A stretch of DNA of 64,000 nt from Monosporascus cannonballus. Lineage: Eukaryota > Ascomycota > Sordariomycetes > Xylariales. Location of the stretch: contig QJNS01000010.1 in NCBI GenBank assembly GCA_004154925.1, positions 310,001-374,000 on the forward strand, read 5' to 3'. Every line of letters begins with the position of its first letter. The first letter of the stretch is position 1. Positions 11,986-24,337 of the stretch are shown here, piece by piece. The position numbers and the translations under genes were made by a program. A model generated the notes under the pieces. The model searched no databases, was not told the DNA's origin, and was given only the letters and a program-made list of their open reading frames with translations.

Positions 11986-13808
11986 ATCGGTCTCGGATAG
12001 TCTCCGCCGCAATTTTTGTTCGTCGGTAACTTGGCCGCAAGAGTTGCTGCCGGCAGTGCTCGCACTGGGCAGGAGAGGGGTTGGCCATCGCCGGGACGAG
12101 TCACCAACGAACCGAGCAATATGTGCCAGTTGCTATTTCTAGTGGTTATCTTACGATCGCATGCTGGGTGGCAGATTGTGTCTAGTCAAGCGCATAGTAT
12201 ACGGGTTGCCGGGTCTCAGGTTCTACAAACAGCTTCAGATGTTGTACGTTACACAACCTAGCTCTACGTTATTTGCTGGGTGGGAGGGCTACTCATTGGG
12301 GCGTCGGGAATTCCTGTTGGAGGGTTGCATTGAGTTCCGTGGGGGGGAGGGGGAGGCGGTTCTTAACCGGCTGTTCTCTCGTCTAAGACCTTAGACATCA
12401 TATGCAAGGTTCGACGTTCTACCGTCGATGTACGTCTTTGTTTCAGTATATTTTGTCGTTAGTACCTTACACAACATTAATGTTTCTTCGAATACTTACC
12501 CAAGGTAATAAGATGAACTCCGCAGTATACTTTCTCGAGTACCTGGCCATTTTCTGCCCAGCCCTCTATTAACAAAATTCTCCGAACCTAATATCTTTCT
12601 CGTTGCACTAACTACCTACCTACTCTACATAGGGCTAAACGATCCACACCTTTACGACCAGTTGATATTTGGCACATGCCGTGGCTATTCTGAGGGTGAG
12701 TAAGCCTATTGGAGCATTGAAAGCAGATACGACCACATAACCACTAAGTACTGTACTTAGCATATGCATACGGTTACCAGCGTTCCTTACAGACAAAGTG
12801 ATTATGTTTAAGGTTAGTCGAGGTTCAGGTTTGTTCGTTAAAATTAGGTCCAGCGGGTTTGGGGGGTTACGGGGAGAGTTCACCCATTGTGATATATGTT
12901 GTTGGTTTGTTCGAAATGCCGTGTTTAATATTGGTGGGAGGAAGCATAGTACAGCGCATCGCCGGAAGAGCCGCGGTGATTGGGACATCGACAATGAACA
13001 TTTCTATGCAATGATGTATACCCGTATTTTCTTAGCGCTCTGCTCGTGTCGGTCTAAGCAGGATAGCTCCTTGGCTTGAGCTGATGTTTGCGAAAGCAGC
13101 TCAGCTGGAAAGCTGAAATCCTTCAAGCACATACCCTGCATGCAAAATGCCCATGCATGCGATACAATTCCCAGGGGTATTCTTAGTTACCTCCACCGGT
13201 CCACCATACGCCGTATGAGGCTTAGAACGTAAATTCCCACAGAAAATGTATGAATATGCATTAGTATTTCGGCTATGACTGATCCTCTTATCAACTTGGG
13301 AATAACGGCAAGCACCAGCAAATACCGTTGTAGCATGTTTATTCCCATAAAAAGGTATGAGAATTTTCCTGGCTCTTTAGTGGACTCGGTGAAGGCAACT
13401 AACCAGACTACCACTCGGGGTTGTAGATAAACAGAGTGGCTTTGCACAACATCAACACACATACCCGGTTGATAAGGTAAGAGGGTTGGCTATCTTATCG
13501 TTCATTGCTATCAAGGGTAGGTGGGTAGGTAGCTGCGACAAATGATATGTCCAGCGGAAGAAGCTCTGCGCCATCATCAACGACGTCCATACCCAACCTC
13601 CATTCAACAACGTAAACTTTACTCAACGACGTAAACTTACCACTACTCCCAACAGAAGATTGAGCCTCGCGCGTAACCTGGTTATCGCGTAATTCGAAAA
13701 GCTTAAATTAATTGCACAAACACGAGCGCATTCCGCGTTGCACTGTACAGATGTAGCGCGTTCGCCGACAAGGATACGCCTTATTGTCCTGCTTATCCAA
13801 ACAGGGAT
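11986..13808. other. Intergenic DNA between the 245-aa gene and MED5
   Basis: No gene recognised; short open frames only. A near tandem pair of CAACRACGTAAACTT units lies about 13605-13640. MED5 presumably takes its promoter from the last few hundred bases. Confidence 0.5.
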
Positions 13809-16800
13809 ATGGACATCAATATGGAGATGGGCATGGAGATGGAGATAGATATGGATTGGGGAGGGGAGTCGGGATCGGGAGATGCTGCCACGACGAGCAT
13901 GCAAAACCACAGCCAAGCTATTGAGCAATGGAACAGGTTCCTAGAGCAATGCATCTCTTCCCGCCTTGACCCAGAAACCTTCGAATCTTATGTGCCCCTA
14001 TTGAACTCGAAATATCCATTGCCTCCCGCAGCCATCGCCGACGTCTTTCTCCACCCCCAGCCCTCTAACCACGAGAGTCTCGATCCGCGCATACCTCGTT
14101 ACATCCATGTGCTCACTCAACGCAGGCTTATCGACACGCCTTCCATACTTAAAGCCTTGTATAAATATTCGACGTCGCATACGCAGGCGCAGAAGGCCGG
14201 CCACCCGCCTCTTGAAGATGCGCAGGCTAGAACAATATCCCTGAGATGGGGAAGCTCGTATTCTTCCGAGGAGGTCGTCTTCTATCGGCTTACTAAAACC
14301 GTAGGGTTAGGAACCGGCATTAAGAGTGCCAGCGACGCCCTGGAGGTTTGCAAGATCATAGCGAACTGGATGTTTTTGTTTACCTCGGCCTCGGCGGCGT
14401 TCGCGCACGACGTCATGGGTCAGCTGCAGAACGCGCAGTCCAAGGATGAGATGGAGGGGTCCAGGGCTGCGTTCGTCATGCTTCTCCTGAGCGTCTGTGA
14501 AAACCGAACGGTATTAAATGCTCTCGGTCGGCCCTTCGCCAAAGGTGTGTTTGGCCCGACTGTCTCAGGCTTCGACCCGGACACCTCATGACTAACCCTT
14601 AAAAGAGGCACGCAAGGCGTTATCCGAAAGCCTGGCCGTTTTTGTGCCCTTGATGTTACAGAATGCGCCGCAGATTGCCGGCCGGCTTGAGCTGTTCCGT
14701 ACGGAAACGCTGGCCTCCTTCGACCCTATTGACAAGAAGAACGATCCCGTCAATGCCGAGATGGATGATATCCTCGACTCAACAGTCGGCCTCGACAACT
14801 TTGTCGTGCCCGAACTACCGATAACTAACACCCGGGCCGGTTTATATATCTACTTGAACGCAGCCGTACGTATAGCGGACGCAGACGTGGCGAGTCAGGT
14901 CACTAACGCGCCCTTAGCTGGTCGGACGGCCTCTCATAGACGATAATGCCTTCTTTAGCTATCTCCATAACAGATACCAGGTAGGGGAGAGTATACAATC
15001 TTCCGGCCCGAGGTAGAGGGCTAACCAGGACAGGGCGACATACAATCGACTACCATAGACCTAATACTGGCATCCTTTGATGTGCTGGCAAACGCGGTCT
15101 TCCGCAATGAAGGCCACAAAACGGGTCACCTGTTGCGCTCATACCTAATTAACAAACTCCCGCTACTGCTCGCAACTTTGGCGTCCTCTATGTTCCCTCC
15201 ACTAACGGCACAGTTCTGCATTACGGAAGCTCTTAGCCAAGTCGACACCAATGCGTTCCCAACCCTGTCGGGAATGTTCGATGAATCTAACAATAACAAC
15301 TCCTTCACGGACACGGTGCGGCAGGACTTTTGCTTTGCCTGCTGCTTGCATGGCCTGATTCCGGAATCTAGCATCGAGGGCTTGCTGGGTGAGATTACGT
15401 ATCAGAGCCTGCCTTCCGCTGGTAAATATGTCAAAGAGGCGCTTGTTGAGGAGTGCATGGCGGACCCCGAAAGAATCCAAGGGTTAGTAGGCGAACTGGA
15501 CAACATGGATGGCAATGTCGGCGCCGTTTGCCAGGCCTTGACGGAGGTGAGCTCCCGGGAAGCATCGGGGCACTAAAGGTGGACCTGCTAAATTCTCACA
15601 GGTAATCGCGCGTCTTTGTTGTAATAAGGAGACGATGACCCTTAAGTTGCTCTGTAGCCAGCTTGCCAAGAAACCGCTTTCTCTCGACGTCATGCTCCTA
15701 TTCGAGAAGCCGATAACCATCTTACATCCGCTTTGCGAACTGCTAGACAATTGGAGGTACGAGGAAGACCAAGGTGAATATCAGCCCGTGTACGAAGAGT
15801 TCGGCTCGGTAATGCTGCTTCTGTTGGCATTCGTCTATAGATATAATCTATCCCCGCTGGATCTCGGCATACGGTCCCCGGACTCGTTCGTTGCCAAGAT
15901 TGTTCACAACGGCCAACTCGGTCGGTCGTTGGATGAGCTGACTGACCAGGAAAGAGGACACCTAGATGGGTGGATCCATGGTCTTTTTGACACGGGAGCC
16001 GGCGGCTTGGGAGACGAGTTGATGTCGTCGTGTCCTCCGCAGGACTTCTACTTACTAGTTGCGACCTTATTCCAGAATATCGTATTGGCTTTCGGTACTG
16101 GCTATTTGAGCGAGGAGAGCCTCAAGACAGGCCTCGAATGTGAGTTACGGATTGATGCACTCTCTATAGCATGCGTACTGATTTAGCTGCGGGCAGATCT
16201 CGTTGACACCTTCTTGCTTCCTTCCCTCGTGCTTGCTATTTCCTACATGGCTAACCAGCTGTGGTCGGATATCAGCCAGGAGAAGAAGGCCGTCATACGA
16301 GTTTTACAGTTGATCCTCCTGACAAAGCAGGGTTCTAACGAAGCCCAATCTATGCTCACAGCTGTTGTGAACATCGTTGCAAAGCCGTTAGAGCACGCCT
16401 TGAGGTTATCCCAGCGGCAAAACCCTAAGAGCCAGGATATCGAGCCGCTGTTGAAAGCCATCAAGGACAACACCCGGTTTTCGAGGCGCACCGCGGGCGC
16501 CGGGCACAACGAGCTGGAGGCGTGGACAAGCACGGCGAACGGCGGACTCGTGACGTCCGTGCGACACACAATCCAGGGCTTCGTGCAGTGGAGTCTCCAT
16601 CCGGGAATCAACATCATGCCCACGGCATACACGCACCGCCAGATCCTAGCCGCGCTCAGGATGCTCGGTGCCAAGCGCCTGTTGTACGTGATCCTCGACG
16701 AGGTGAAGCAGCAGACGGAGGCGGGGAGCGGCAGCGTCGTCTACGACGTGGCCACGGCCCTCATCTGTGCGCCGGACGTGACCAACATGCCGCCGCCGCC

Positions 16801-17347
16801 GGAGATGCTGGCCCCGGCGCTACACCACCACGCCCACAACCATGGTCACCACGCGCCGCCGCCGCCGCCACCACCGCCCGTCATCCCGCCGCACACGCGC
16901 ATCTCGCTGCGCGAGGCCCTCAAGTTCGAGGCCGAGGACTTCAAGGTGATCCAGCAGAGGTCGGACGCGACAACGGCCGAGCACGCCGTCCGGCTGTACC
17001 GCCGCGTCGAGGCGCAGCTGCTCCCCGCGCCACCACAGCCCACGGCGGCCGAGGCCGAGGCCATGCTGCAGGACGCGCTCGGCGGCATGAACGACGCGTT
17101 CCCCCCGGACGCCTCCTCGGCGGCGGCCGCGCAGGGTGGCGATGACAGCAACCACCACCTGGACCTCGGCGCCGGGAATGAGATGAACCTCGGCGGTGCC
17201 GGGGGTGATCCGGGCGCCGGCGGCGGCCCCGGCTCGTCGTCAGCTGGCGGTGGTCTCGATCTCGGCGATGAGGATATCTTTGGCGGGCTCGGCGGCGTGG
17301 GCGGCGGTGCCGATCTGTTGAACGGATGGGACGACATCCTGCAGTAG
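13809..17347 (+). CDS. MED5: Mediator complex subunit 5 (MED5/NUT1), six exons
   Basis: Fungal-specific Mediator tail subunit that links activators to RNA polymerase II in the nucleus. Proposed exons are 13809-14544, 14606-14865, 14918-14980, 15034-15546, 15602-16139 and 16197-17347, giving 1086 aa. All five introns are 53-61 bp, start GT and end AG, and keep the frame; several hold CTAAC. Intron 1 has a weak GTGTGT donor. The N-terminus (after an acidic Met-rich start MDINMEMGMEMEIDMDWGG) has AIEQWNRFLEQCISSRLDPE, IADVFLHP, and PRYIHVLTQRRLIDTPSIL followed by ALYKY, the usual Med5 opening. The long helical middle includes LVGRPLIDDNAFFSYLHNRY and a Leu-rich segment around PITILHPLCELLDNWRYEED. 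The end is His/Pro-rich (about 16820-16890) and then Gly/Asp-rich, finishing LNGWDDILQ. Length fits the family. Intron 5 could use other AGs, but only the one ending at 16196 avoids a stop. Confidence 0.88.
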
Positions 17348-18479
17348 GAACGCTGGGTTGGGTGGTGAGTCAGCTAGGTCTGCAGGTAGAGGATGCCCGG
17401 AAGGTTGGGATAGTTGGTAGGATAGAATGGAAAATAAACGGTATACCCCGGTTTCTGTTTGGGGGGAGAGAAGTTGTTGCTGCTCAGCGGGGTTCGCGGT
17501 TTAGGACCTGTTGTGTAATGTGTTCATTGTAGCGCCATGAGAAATAGCGTTGCGATTGATTCTACGGGTTTCGACTAGGTTGTTGTAATTTAGCCGGTCT
17601 ATTTATTTTACAGGCTCGATCCTGCTCGCTTTATCTGCGTGCAGTGCAGGTCCTGGGATGAGGAGGAAATAGGCGCTGTAATGCGGTGTGGTTGCCTTGC
17701 CAGCCGCCAACTAAATATGTCTACCCTACGCTGCATAGACCGACTCGAACGAGGCTTTGAGAAGGAGAAGCTGATCAAACAAGGTAGTCGAGGACGCAAA
17801 AGCTGAACAACAGGAGCAGAAATCAACGTTTCGGAGTTCCGGTTAGACTAAACCAGGGGCTTGGTAATATATCACAAAGGAAAAGTCGGCGCTGATAAAA
17901 CTATCGGCAGTTAGAGAAACTCCGAATCGTTCCAATATCTCAAACCCGGCTCGGCAGGGTCTATAAGCATAGAAAAGCATCACACTACTAGCCGCATAGT
18001 TATGGTCTGCCCTATGAGGTAGCCCAAGAGCCCTGGATGCTCTGTCTACTAGGCGAGCAAAGTTAGGAGGTATCGAAATTACACGATCAACGTGGTGCAT
18101 CGAGATGGACCGAATTATTCTAGACGTTGGGGTTGGCGACCGTATAAGGAGGCGAAATGACCGGTCATTCCATCTACGGGAGGCCGAGGGAGAAAGCTAC
18201 CGGGTAGGGGACCTCGTTAGGTAGAATGGTAGACGCATCCGGAGCAGCCTTTGGCTGATGACGCCTTGTATGTGGTGAATATACATACGTATTCCGTAAC
18301 GTTGGCGATAGAAGGGAAGGGAGGGTCCGGCGCATCCAATGGCATCTGTGGTGGCTGTAATTGGCTAGAGCTACCCCAGCGCCCCCCATTCAATCTCCCA
18401 ATTGACCACATTGCAAGGAAACACAACATTTTCCCCAATGCAGCTCTCTGCGGTCCACCCATTGCAATCGAAGACGTTG
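17348..18479. other. Intergenic DNA after MED5
   Basis: No gene recognised. The first 250 bases are GT-rich and probably carry the MED5 3' UTR. Confidence 0.5.
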
Positions 18480-18560
18480 AGCCTCTTCCTCTACACTCTC
18501 AATTTCGCCTCCCTTGCCTCTTTCTTCTTCCTTTCTACTAACTTCATTTCCCCCTTCTTG
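18480..18560 (+). promoter_or_regulatory. Pyrimidine-rich leader of the IRC22-like gene
   Basis: A run of C/T (CTCTTCCTCTACACTCTC, then CTTTCTTCTTCCTTTC) lies 45-125 bases before the ATG at 18606. CT blocks like this mark promoters and leaders of well-expressed fungal genes. No clear TATA box. Confidence 0.5.
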
Positions 18561-18605
18561 TGTGCTAAGTATAGGTAATAATTGTATCCGACTGGGTCGT
18601 CCAAC

Positions 18606-19599
18606 ATGGTTGCCTTCAAGTACTCGGCTCTAGCGGCTCTCGCCCTTCGCTCCGTGGCGGTTTTCGCCCAGGCCGATTCGGTATGTCATGTTCCAATGCA
18701 CCCACCGGTAGAACTTCATTATTGAAGCTGCAGCGCCATCGGTGTAGCAATGGCTATTCTATGGAGAGTACGGCGGCTAACGCGTCTATCACTTCATCTA
18801 GCCGCTTGACGAGAACGCCGGTGGCGCACCCGTCCCCGAGCTGAAGGCAGACGTCATCGGTACCTTTCCCGAGGCCGACATCTTCGGCGTCAAGCTCGTC
18901 AATGGCCGGCCGACCAAGGCCGTGGTCGAGGTGACGAACCACGAGGATGAGCCCATCACCTTCGCCTTCATGGGCGGCCAGTTGCACACCACCAAGGACC
19001 TTGGCCCCGACGCCCACCCGTCCGCCAGCATCCTTCGCAACCTGACCACCGTCCGATACGAGGCCTCGATCCCCCCGGGCGAGAGGTCCTCCCTACCCTA
19101 CTCCTTCGTCCTCGACATGCAGCCCCAGGATGTCCGGCTGCAGCTTACCGGCGTCATCATGACCTCCGCCAACAACATCTACCAGGTCGAGGTGTACAAC
19201 GACGTCGTCGGCATCGTCGAGGCTCCCACGAGCTTCTTCGACCCTCAGATGTGGGTTTCCCTTCCCCTCGGCCTCTAACTTCACTTAATCAGCCCGTGTT
19301 CCCCCCATAAGCTAATGGACGGCAAAACTAGCATCTTCCTGTACCTGGTCCTCTCGGCCGTCTTCGGCGGCGCCCTCTACTTCGTCTACAAGACGTACAT
19401 CGAGGCCTTCTTCCCGCAGGCCAACAAGCGCACCCGCGCGTCGACGAAGGGCAAGGGCAAGGCCGGCATCGATCAGAAGGACGACGCGTCCGCCCCCGAG
19501 GTCGTCGCGAGCGGGGCCGACAAGGGCTACGACGAGAGCTGGATCCCCGCTGGCCACATCACCCGCCCTACTGCCAAGCGCGGCAAGTCTAAGGCTTAG
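18606..19599 (+). CDS. IRC22: IRC22/TRAP-alpha-like ER membrane protein, three exons
   Basis: Exons 18606-18680, 18802-19250 and 19332-19599 give 263 aa. The introns (121 and 81 bp) end in CATCTAG and AACTAG; the second has a GTGGGT donor. A hydrophobic signal peptide (MVAFKYSALAALALRSVAVF, cleavage near AQA) is followed by a luminal beta-sandwich-like domain with VKLVNGRPTKAVVEVTN, ITFAFMGGQL and LPYSFVLDMQPQDVRL. A membrane segment, IFLYLVLSAVFGGALYFVYK, leads to a basic cytosolic tail (NKRTRASTKGKGKAG ... KRGKSKA). This layout is that of the translocon-associated protein alpha family, called IRC22 in yeasts, which sits in the ER membrane beside the Sec61 channel. The family call is from remembered similarity plus topology. 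The yeast name comes from a recombination screen and says little about function. Confidence 0.83.
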
Positions 19600-20989
19600 A
19601 TGCGCGGATGGGACAGGCCGCGGGAGACACTGACGCCATTGATGCCTAAGCAGGGCCTTGGATGAGGAAGGATGGATGCTCTCCCGGCTTCCCAATGGCT
19701 ATATTTTAGCCACAAGTTTATCGCAGGACCATATTGATTTTCCAGCCGTCAGTTTCTTGGTTCGACTGGGGCCAGCACACGGTATTGCCCGTTGATGTGC
19801 TGGAAGCCTATGTACTTTATTGGCGGTGGTTGACGTTCATGGACTGCTGGCTGTATTGTGGCAAAAACAAGGGATTTACGTATCGGGTTTCGGCGATAGC
19901 GCATTACGAGCTGTACGATTGAAGCAGCGAGTCGCGGTGTATAAAATGGCTAATAAAAGTGTGATTGCGGGTATTATCTCATCGAAGATTGTGGTGTGGC
20001 ATTGAAGGGTTTTCGAAAGTCGCCGCAAGATCATCGACTCTTTTCTTTCGGCACGAGGCCCCCCAGCTAGGGCTTGCTTCCTGATAACTGGGGGCAAGTT
20101 CGCGATAAAGAAGATATTATGCACGCATACATCCCCACCAAGGGTTACGCCGACGGAGACAACTGGCATGTTCAAGTACCTAGGCCGACTCGGTTGATCT
20201 TGGCGTAACATGACCCGTAAGACCTCCATAGCTGCACATCTACCTACCCCATTGTGTCTTCAGGGTGAGCCCCTGCAAGACGGACTTGAGAGCTCTCCAA
20301 TTGCCTCACCAATTCGGCAGAAACATCGCGTATATCCATTTATTTCATATCTAAGTGGGCAGTGCGCCTAGTCCTATTATCCCAATACGCAATATCTCCA
20401 GACGGAGGGAACACCTTGAACAAACGAACTTGGCGAAGCTCGAGACAAGGAAGACACGTCGTCAGATTCGGCTCCGAGACAGTACACGATTCCATCATGG
20501 CCCCGCGCGCAAAGGGATGCGTAGTGAGAAGGCGAAGGCGGAGGATGGGTCGCTGCCGTCATCAATCATGAGGTGGGGCCGCGATTCCCGCCTGCCATGG
20601 TCCGGGCACGGACGGCTTCTCCAGTGGGACCGGATCCGGCTCCGCCTTGATTGGTTGATTCCCACGCGGCGGGTACCCTCACCCGGAGATTCTGGGATCG
20701 GCCAACCGCTGGGGATTACATTCCCATGGCAGCAAGGAGGGTGCACGCATGAGCCGGATGGGGCCGTGTCTGGAAATGGGAATCAAGGGATTCGCTACCG
20801 CATACAATATTCTCCTCCGTAGGCCCTTGATTCTCCCACAGGAGGTTGCGGTGGTCGCTGGTTCAGCCCGCAATCTTCACGATTAATGAGTAAATGACCT
20901 CGGAGCTAAGATGAGACGGCGGGGAAGAGCATCGCTTCCCGGGGCCGGAGACACTTGTTCTGTAAGCCCGAGCAATCTCAAGGCCCGAT
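19600..20989. other. Intergenic DNA
   Basis: No convincing gene. A 155-codon open stretch at 20355-20822 starts only at GTG and has no recognisable protein character. Confidence 0.5.
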
Positions 20990-21216
20990 CCACAGGCTAG
21001 GGTTTGCAATGGGTACCCAAATGGGTACCCATCACTACCCACGGATGACATTTTCAATCATAAATAAATAATAAATATCTGTAAACAATACAGAATTACT
21101 TGTATAATAAATCTTTCTAGGAAACCCTAAGTATTAAGCTTTTATGACGTGTGAATTTACGTCGTGGGTAGTGATGGGTACCCATTTGGGTACCCATTGC
21201 AAACCCTACCACAGGC
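20990..21216. mobile_element. 211-bp MITE with 46-bp TIRs and 8-bp target-site duplication (hAT type)
   Basis: The element itself is 20998-21208. Its arms 20998-21043 and 21163-21208 are exact inverted repeats, beginning TAGGGTTTGCAATGGGTACC. Each arm contains a GGGTACCCAAATGGGTACCC motif that is itself symmetric. The direct 8-bp duplication CCACAGGC flanks it at 20990-20997 and 21209-21216. The 119-bp centre is AT-rich and has no reading frame of note. An 8-bp duplication and a YAGGG-type end are the marks of hAT elements, so this is most likely a non-autonomous copy moved by a hAT transposase elsewhere in the genome. Perfect arms and duplications suggest a young insertion; RIP leaves such short repeats alone. 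Confidence 0.92.
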
Positions 21217-22487
21217 TCCTGGGAGGTCGAGTCTAGAGGCCCGTTCCCGGATCTAAATCATGAGGTGAGACGGTGGTCTTCCATATGCCCAGTATGAAGG
21301 GAAATCAGCTTTGAAACCTCATGGAACGCTCTCTTGGGGTCGACGCAATGATGTTTATTTACGGGCGTTTCGACGCAATACACGTTATGGTCTGTTCTTT
21401 TTATAAAAGTAACATCCGATCGGTGCATTATCAAGAGGATCTTACGTCTCGCAAGAGCTGATGTCGCGGGCTAATGTTTCTTTATCGCTGGGCCGAGGGA
21501 CCGCCAAATCGGTCATAGAAAAAGGGGGCCGAGTGCGGTGCCGGGTAACGCCGTTGGCTTACGCGGGAGCCGGAAGAGGGCGGGACGGAGACACCGAGTA
21601 CGCGGGGTGTTGGACTTCCCTAAATGCGATTTTAATTTTATGGCCTGGTGTAACGGGCCCAAGGCATCTATAGTTTTGCTACAACCCTTCATAAGCGCCA
21701 GCGTGTTGCAAGTGTGACTTGAGTAGGAGAGCAAGTGGGTGCCAAGCATCCCAACAGGGTGGTTGTTAACGAGTGTTTTACAAGGCTTGGCTGTGCAGCC
21801 ATTACTACCGTCTTCGATAGTTGGAAGACAATACCATACCAACTGGAAGTAGTAAGACTGTGGTCAATGGAAAGTGCGATCCAAGCACATAACATGCCAT
21901 AAGCCTAAGCACGCAAATTAGTTGCCAGCTTACCAAGTAGTAGCTGCCAGGTGGGGCAAGGGGCGCTTGCAAATCCAGATTCGGTATGCCTTAGCTCCGG
22001 GGGTTCCATATCTCCGCCCGAGTCAATCCTATAGCCCCTTACTAGCGGAGGCTTAATCTCGCGACCCATGAACTTCGAAGCTATCATTTCTTTCGGGGGA
22101 TCCGGTGATAACGGCGAGAAGGATGTGATGAACCATTAGTAGCACGTCACCGTCGTCGGAAATGTGCTATAGACCTAGCTCGGAAATACCCTAGACATTG
22201 AGACACGGTACTATTGGCTATGTGCTACTCTGTCGCTGTGTTAAAGCCGTCGAGACGATGATGCTACGGACGTCTTTATTCCAAGAGTGAGACGGGTTTT
22301 GCGGTATTACGAAGCAATGATTCTCATCATTCGTCCTCGGGCAGCATATAAAGGCTGCCCAGACATGACTTGAATCTGTTCTGATCGTTTCCCTACTCAC
22401 CGGAGATTTAAGCTACATACTCTTCATTGATAAGCATCGCAATCCAGACATACCAAAAACTGGCCCACCAAGATCACCAATATCACA
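21217..22487. other. Intergenic DNA upstream of the NmrA-like gene
   Basis: No gene recognised. The promoter of the gene at 22488 lies at its right end. Confidence 0.5.
22346..22354 (+). promoter_or_regulatory. Probable TATA box
   Basis: ATATAAAGG about 135 bases before the ATG at 22488. Confidence 0.45.
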
Positions 22488-23505
22488 ATGTCGCACGTCA
22501 AGAAAGTTGCAATCGTCGGGGTAAGTTGCCCGTCATGCATCCCGTCATCTTTCAGGATCACAGGCTGATGATCTTTCCAATCAGGCCACTGGTTCCCAGG
22601 GTAAGTTCATCGTGGATGAGCTACTCAAGCTCGGGAAACACGAAGTGACGGCCATCACGCGAGTGGAGAGCAAAGCCGTCATACCCGAGGGCGTCAAGGT
22701 GGCCAAGGTGGACTACGAGGACCACTCGTCCCTGGTCGCCGCGCTCCGGGGCCAGGAAGTCCTCATCATCACGATGAGCGTGCAGGCACCGAAGGATACG
22801 CAGACGAAGCTCGTGGATGCCGCGGCCGACGCGGAGGTCCCGTGGATCCTCCCCAACGAGTGGGGCGGCGACCAGACCAACGAGGCGCTGGCAGACGACA
22901 CCTTCCTCGGGCCCCCCAGCCGCGCCATCCGGAAGCACATCGACGACCTCGGCAAGAGCTCCTGGATCGGCGTCGCCTGCGGGTTCTGGTACGAGTTCAG
23001 CCTCGGCGGCACCCCCGAACGGCTCGGCTTCAACTTCGCGGAGCGCTCCGTCGTCTTCTTCGACGACGGCACCGCGCCCATCAGCACGTCGACTTGGCCG
23101 CAGGTGGGCCGGGCCGTGGCGAAGCTTCTGTCACTCAAAACGTACCCGGACGACGAGAACGACAAGAGCGTCACGCTCTCCAGCTACAAGAGCCGGTACG
23201 TGCGCGTATCCTCGTTCTGCGGCAGCCAGCGGGACATGTTCGAGTCCGTGCTGCGCGTCACGGGCACCCGGCCCGAGGACTGGAAGATCACGCACGAGAG
23301 CTCCGCCCAGCGCTACAAGGAGGCCGCCGCCCGTCTCCAGAAGGGCGACATGACGGCCTTCGCGCGCGCCCTGTACACCCGCGTCTTCTTCCCCGACGGG
23401 TCCGGGCGCCTCGACAGGGGGGGCCTGACGCTCGACAACGAGATCCTGGGCCTGCCCCAGGAGGACCTTGACGAGTACACCAGGATCGGGATCGAGAGGG
23501 AGTAG
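22488..23505 (+). CDS. NmrA-like / isoflavone-reductase-type NAD(P)-binding protein, two exons
   Basis: Exons 22488-22520 and 22585-23505 give 317 aa; the 64-bp intron (GTAAGT..TCAG) falls inside the nucleotide-binding loop, between KKVAIVG and ATGSQG. The rebuilt GxxGxxG motif (GATGSQG) starts an atypical short-chain dehydrogenase fold. LLKLGKHEVTAITRVES supplies the second strand with an Arg that favours NADPH, and VAKVDYEDHSSLVAALRGQE continues the fold. EVPWILPNEWGGDQTN matches the substrate-side loop of the NmrA/PCBER group, where many members have P..FG. The second half holds SWIGVACGFWYEFSLGG. It may be a redox-sensing regulator or a small-molecule reductase; the sequence does not decide. 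GC content of the second exon is high (long runs of G/C at third positions), typical of a well-expressed gene here. Confidence 0.85.
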
Positions 23506-24337
23506 CTGCCCCCGTACGGCAACAGGATTGCGGTTGAGGACGAAAGCGTCTGATTTGAGTTCATATGTCCTTCGTGTTGACAAATCATGGGCCCAACGGG
23601 CTTCAAAGGAGCCTCTTCGAAATGTAGCACGTCGATACTGTGTTTGGGGGGTGGGGGCGTTAGAGTTGTTTAACCGATGAATAATATAGGTCATGTCAGA
23701 ATATGTGTGTTGGCTGAAGCGATTTGTTGATGGGGGTGGGCTGGGCAACCCCGTCGCCTGACAGCCATCTCTGCGCACCTACGAGTCGTCTACCCTTCCG
23801 CACCCATGCCTGCCCCGGAGTCGGACTAGGGTTCGGCTGCACGATGCTTGCTTTGAGGAGGTCAAGAATATTTCAGCGGAGCTATTCAGCAAGCTGCCTG
23901 CGGATAATCCAAAGAGTCACCGCGTCCACCAGGCGGCGTATGAGGGGGTGCACAGCTAGGAACGCCGTCAATGGCCGTGGACCAAAAATTGATAGGGTCA
24001 CTCTGTCGCTTAATTGCTAGCACATCGAATAATACCGTAAAAAATGATCTGATAATACTCTTTGGGGAAAGCGTTTACTGCGTAAATAAGATTATATCGG
24101 AAAACCCATAAGGATTATACTTCTTGGTCCATTGGGATGGACGAGCCTTTTTGTCTTCCATCATCCGGCAGTACTGCCACGAGCGTCGTCCAGCTCTGCG
24201 ATATCTGATTGGCGAGCTATATCCAATAGTCGCTTGCGGGCTGAACCCCCCTGCAAATTGGGCTGAAGGCTGCATGAAACTGTCTTTCTGCTCTGCCTCC
24301 ACCCCGATCACTCCCATTAACCACCATCCCAAGCGCC
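23506..24337. other. Intergenic DNA
   Basis: Spacer between the NmrA-like gene and the NLR gene; nothing recognisable beyond probable 3' and 5' untranslated sequence. Confidence 0.5.

Noticed and set aside
13081..13130. tRNA-like segment (GCAGCTCAGCTGGAAAGCTG)
   Set aside because: It resembles an A-box but has no B-box or cloverleaf pairing nearby.
14592..14831. Minus-strand frames under MED5
   Set aside because: Shadows of the MED5 coding strand; the plus-strand exon series is complete and in frame.
16522..17337. Long alternative frames under the MED5 3' exon
   Set aside because: Result from the very high GC of this exon; their composition (Arg/Ala/Pro-rich) is typical of frame shadows.
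20355..20822. 155-codon plus-strand frame
   Set aside because: Begins only at GTG, is Arg-rich without pattern, and has overlapping frames of similar length.
22713..23778. Several long frames overlapping the NmrA-like gene
   Set aside because: GC-rich shadows; the spliced plus-strand frame carries the recognisable fold.
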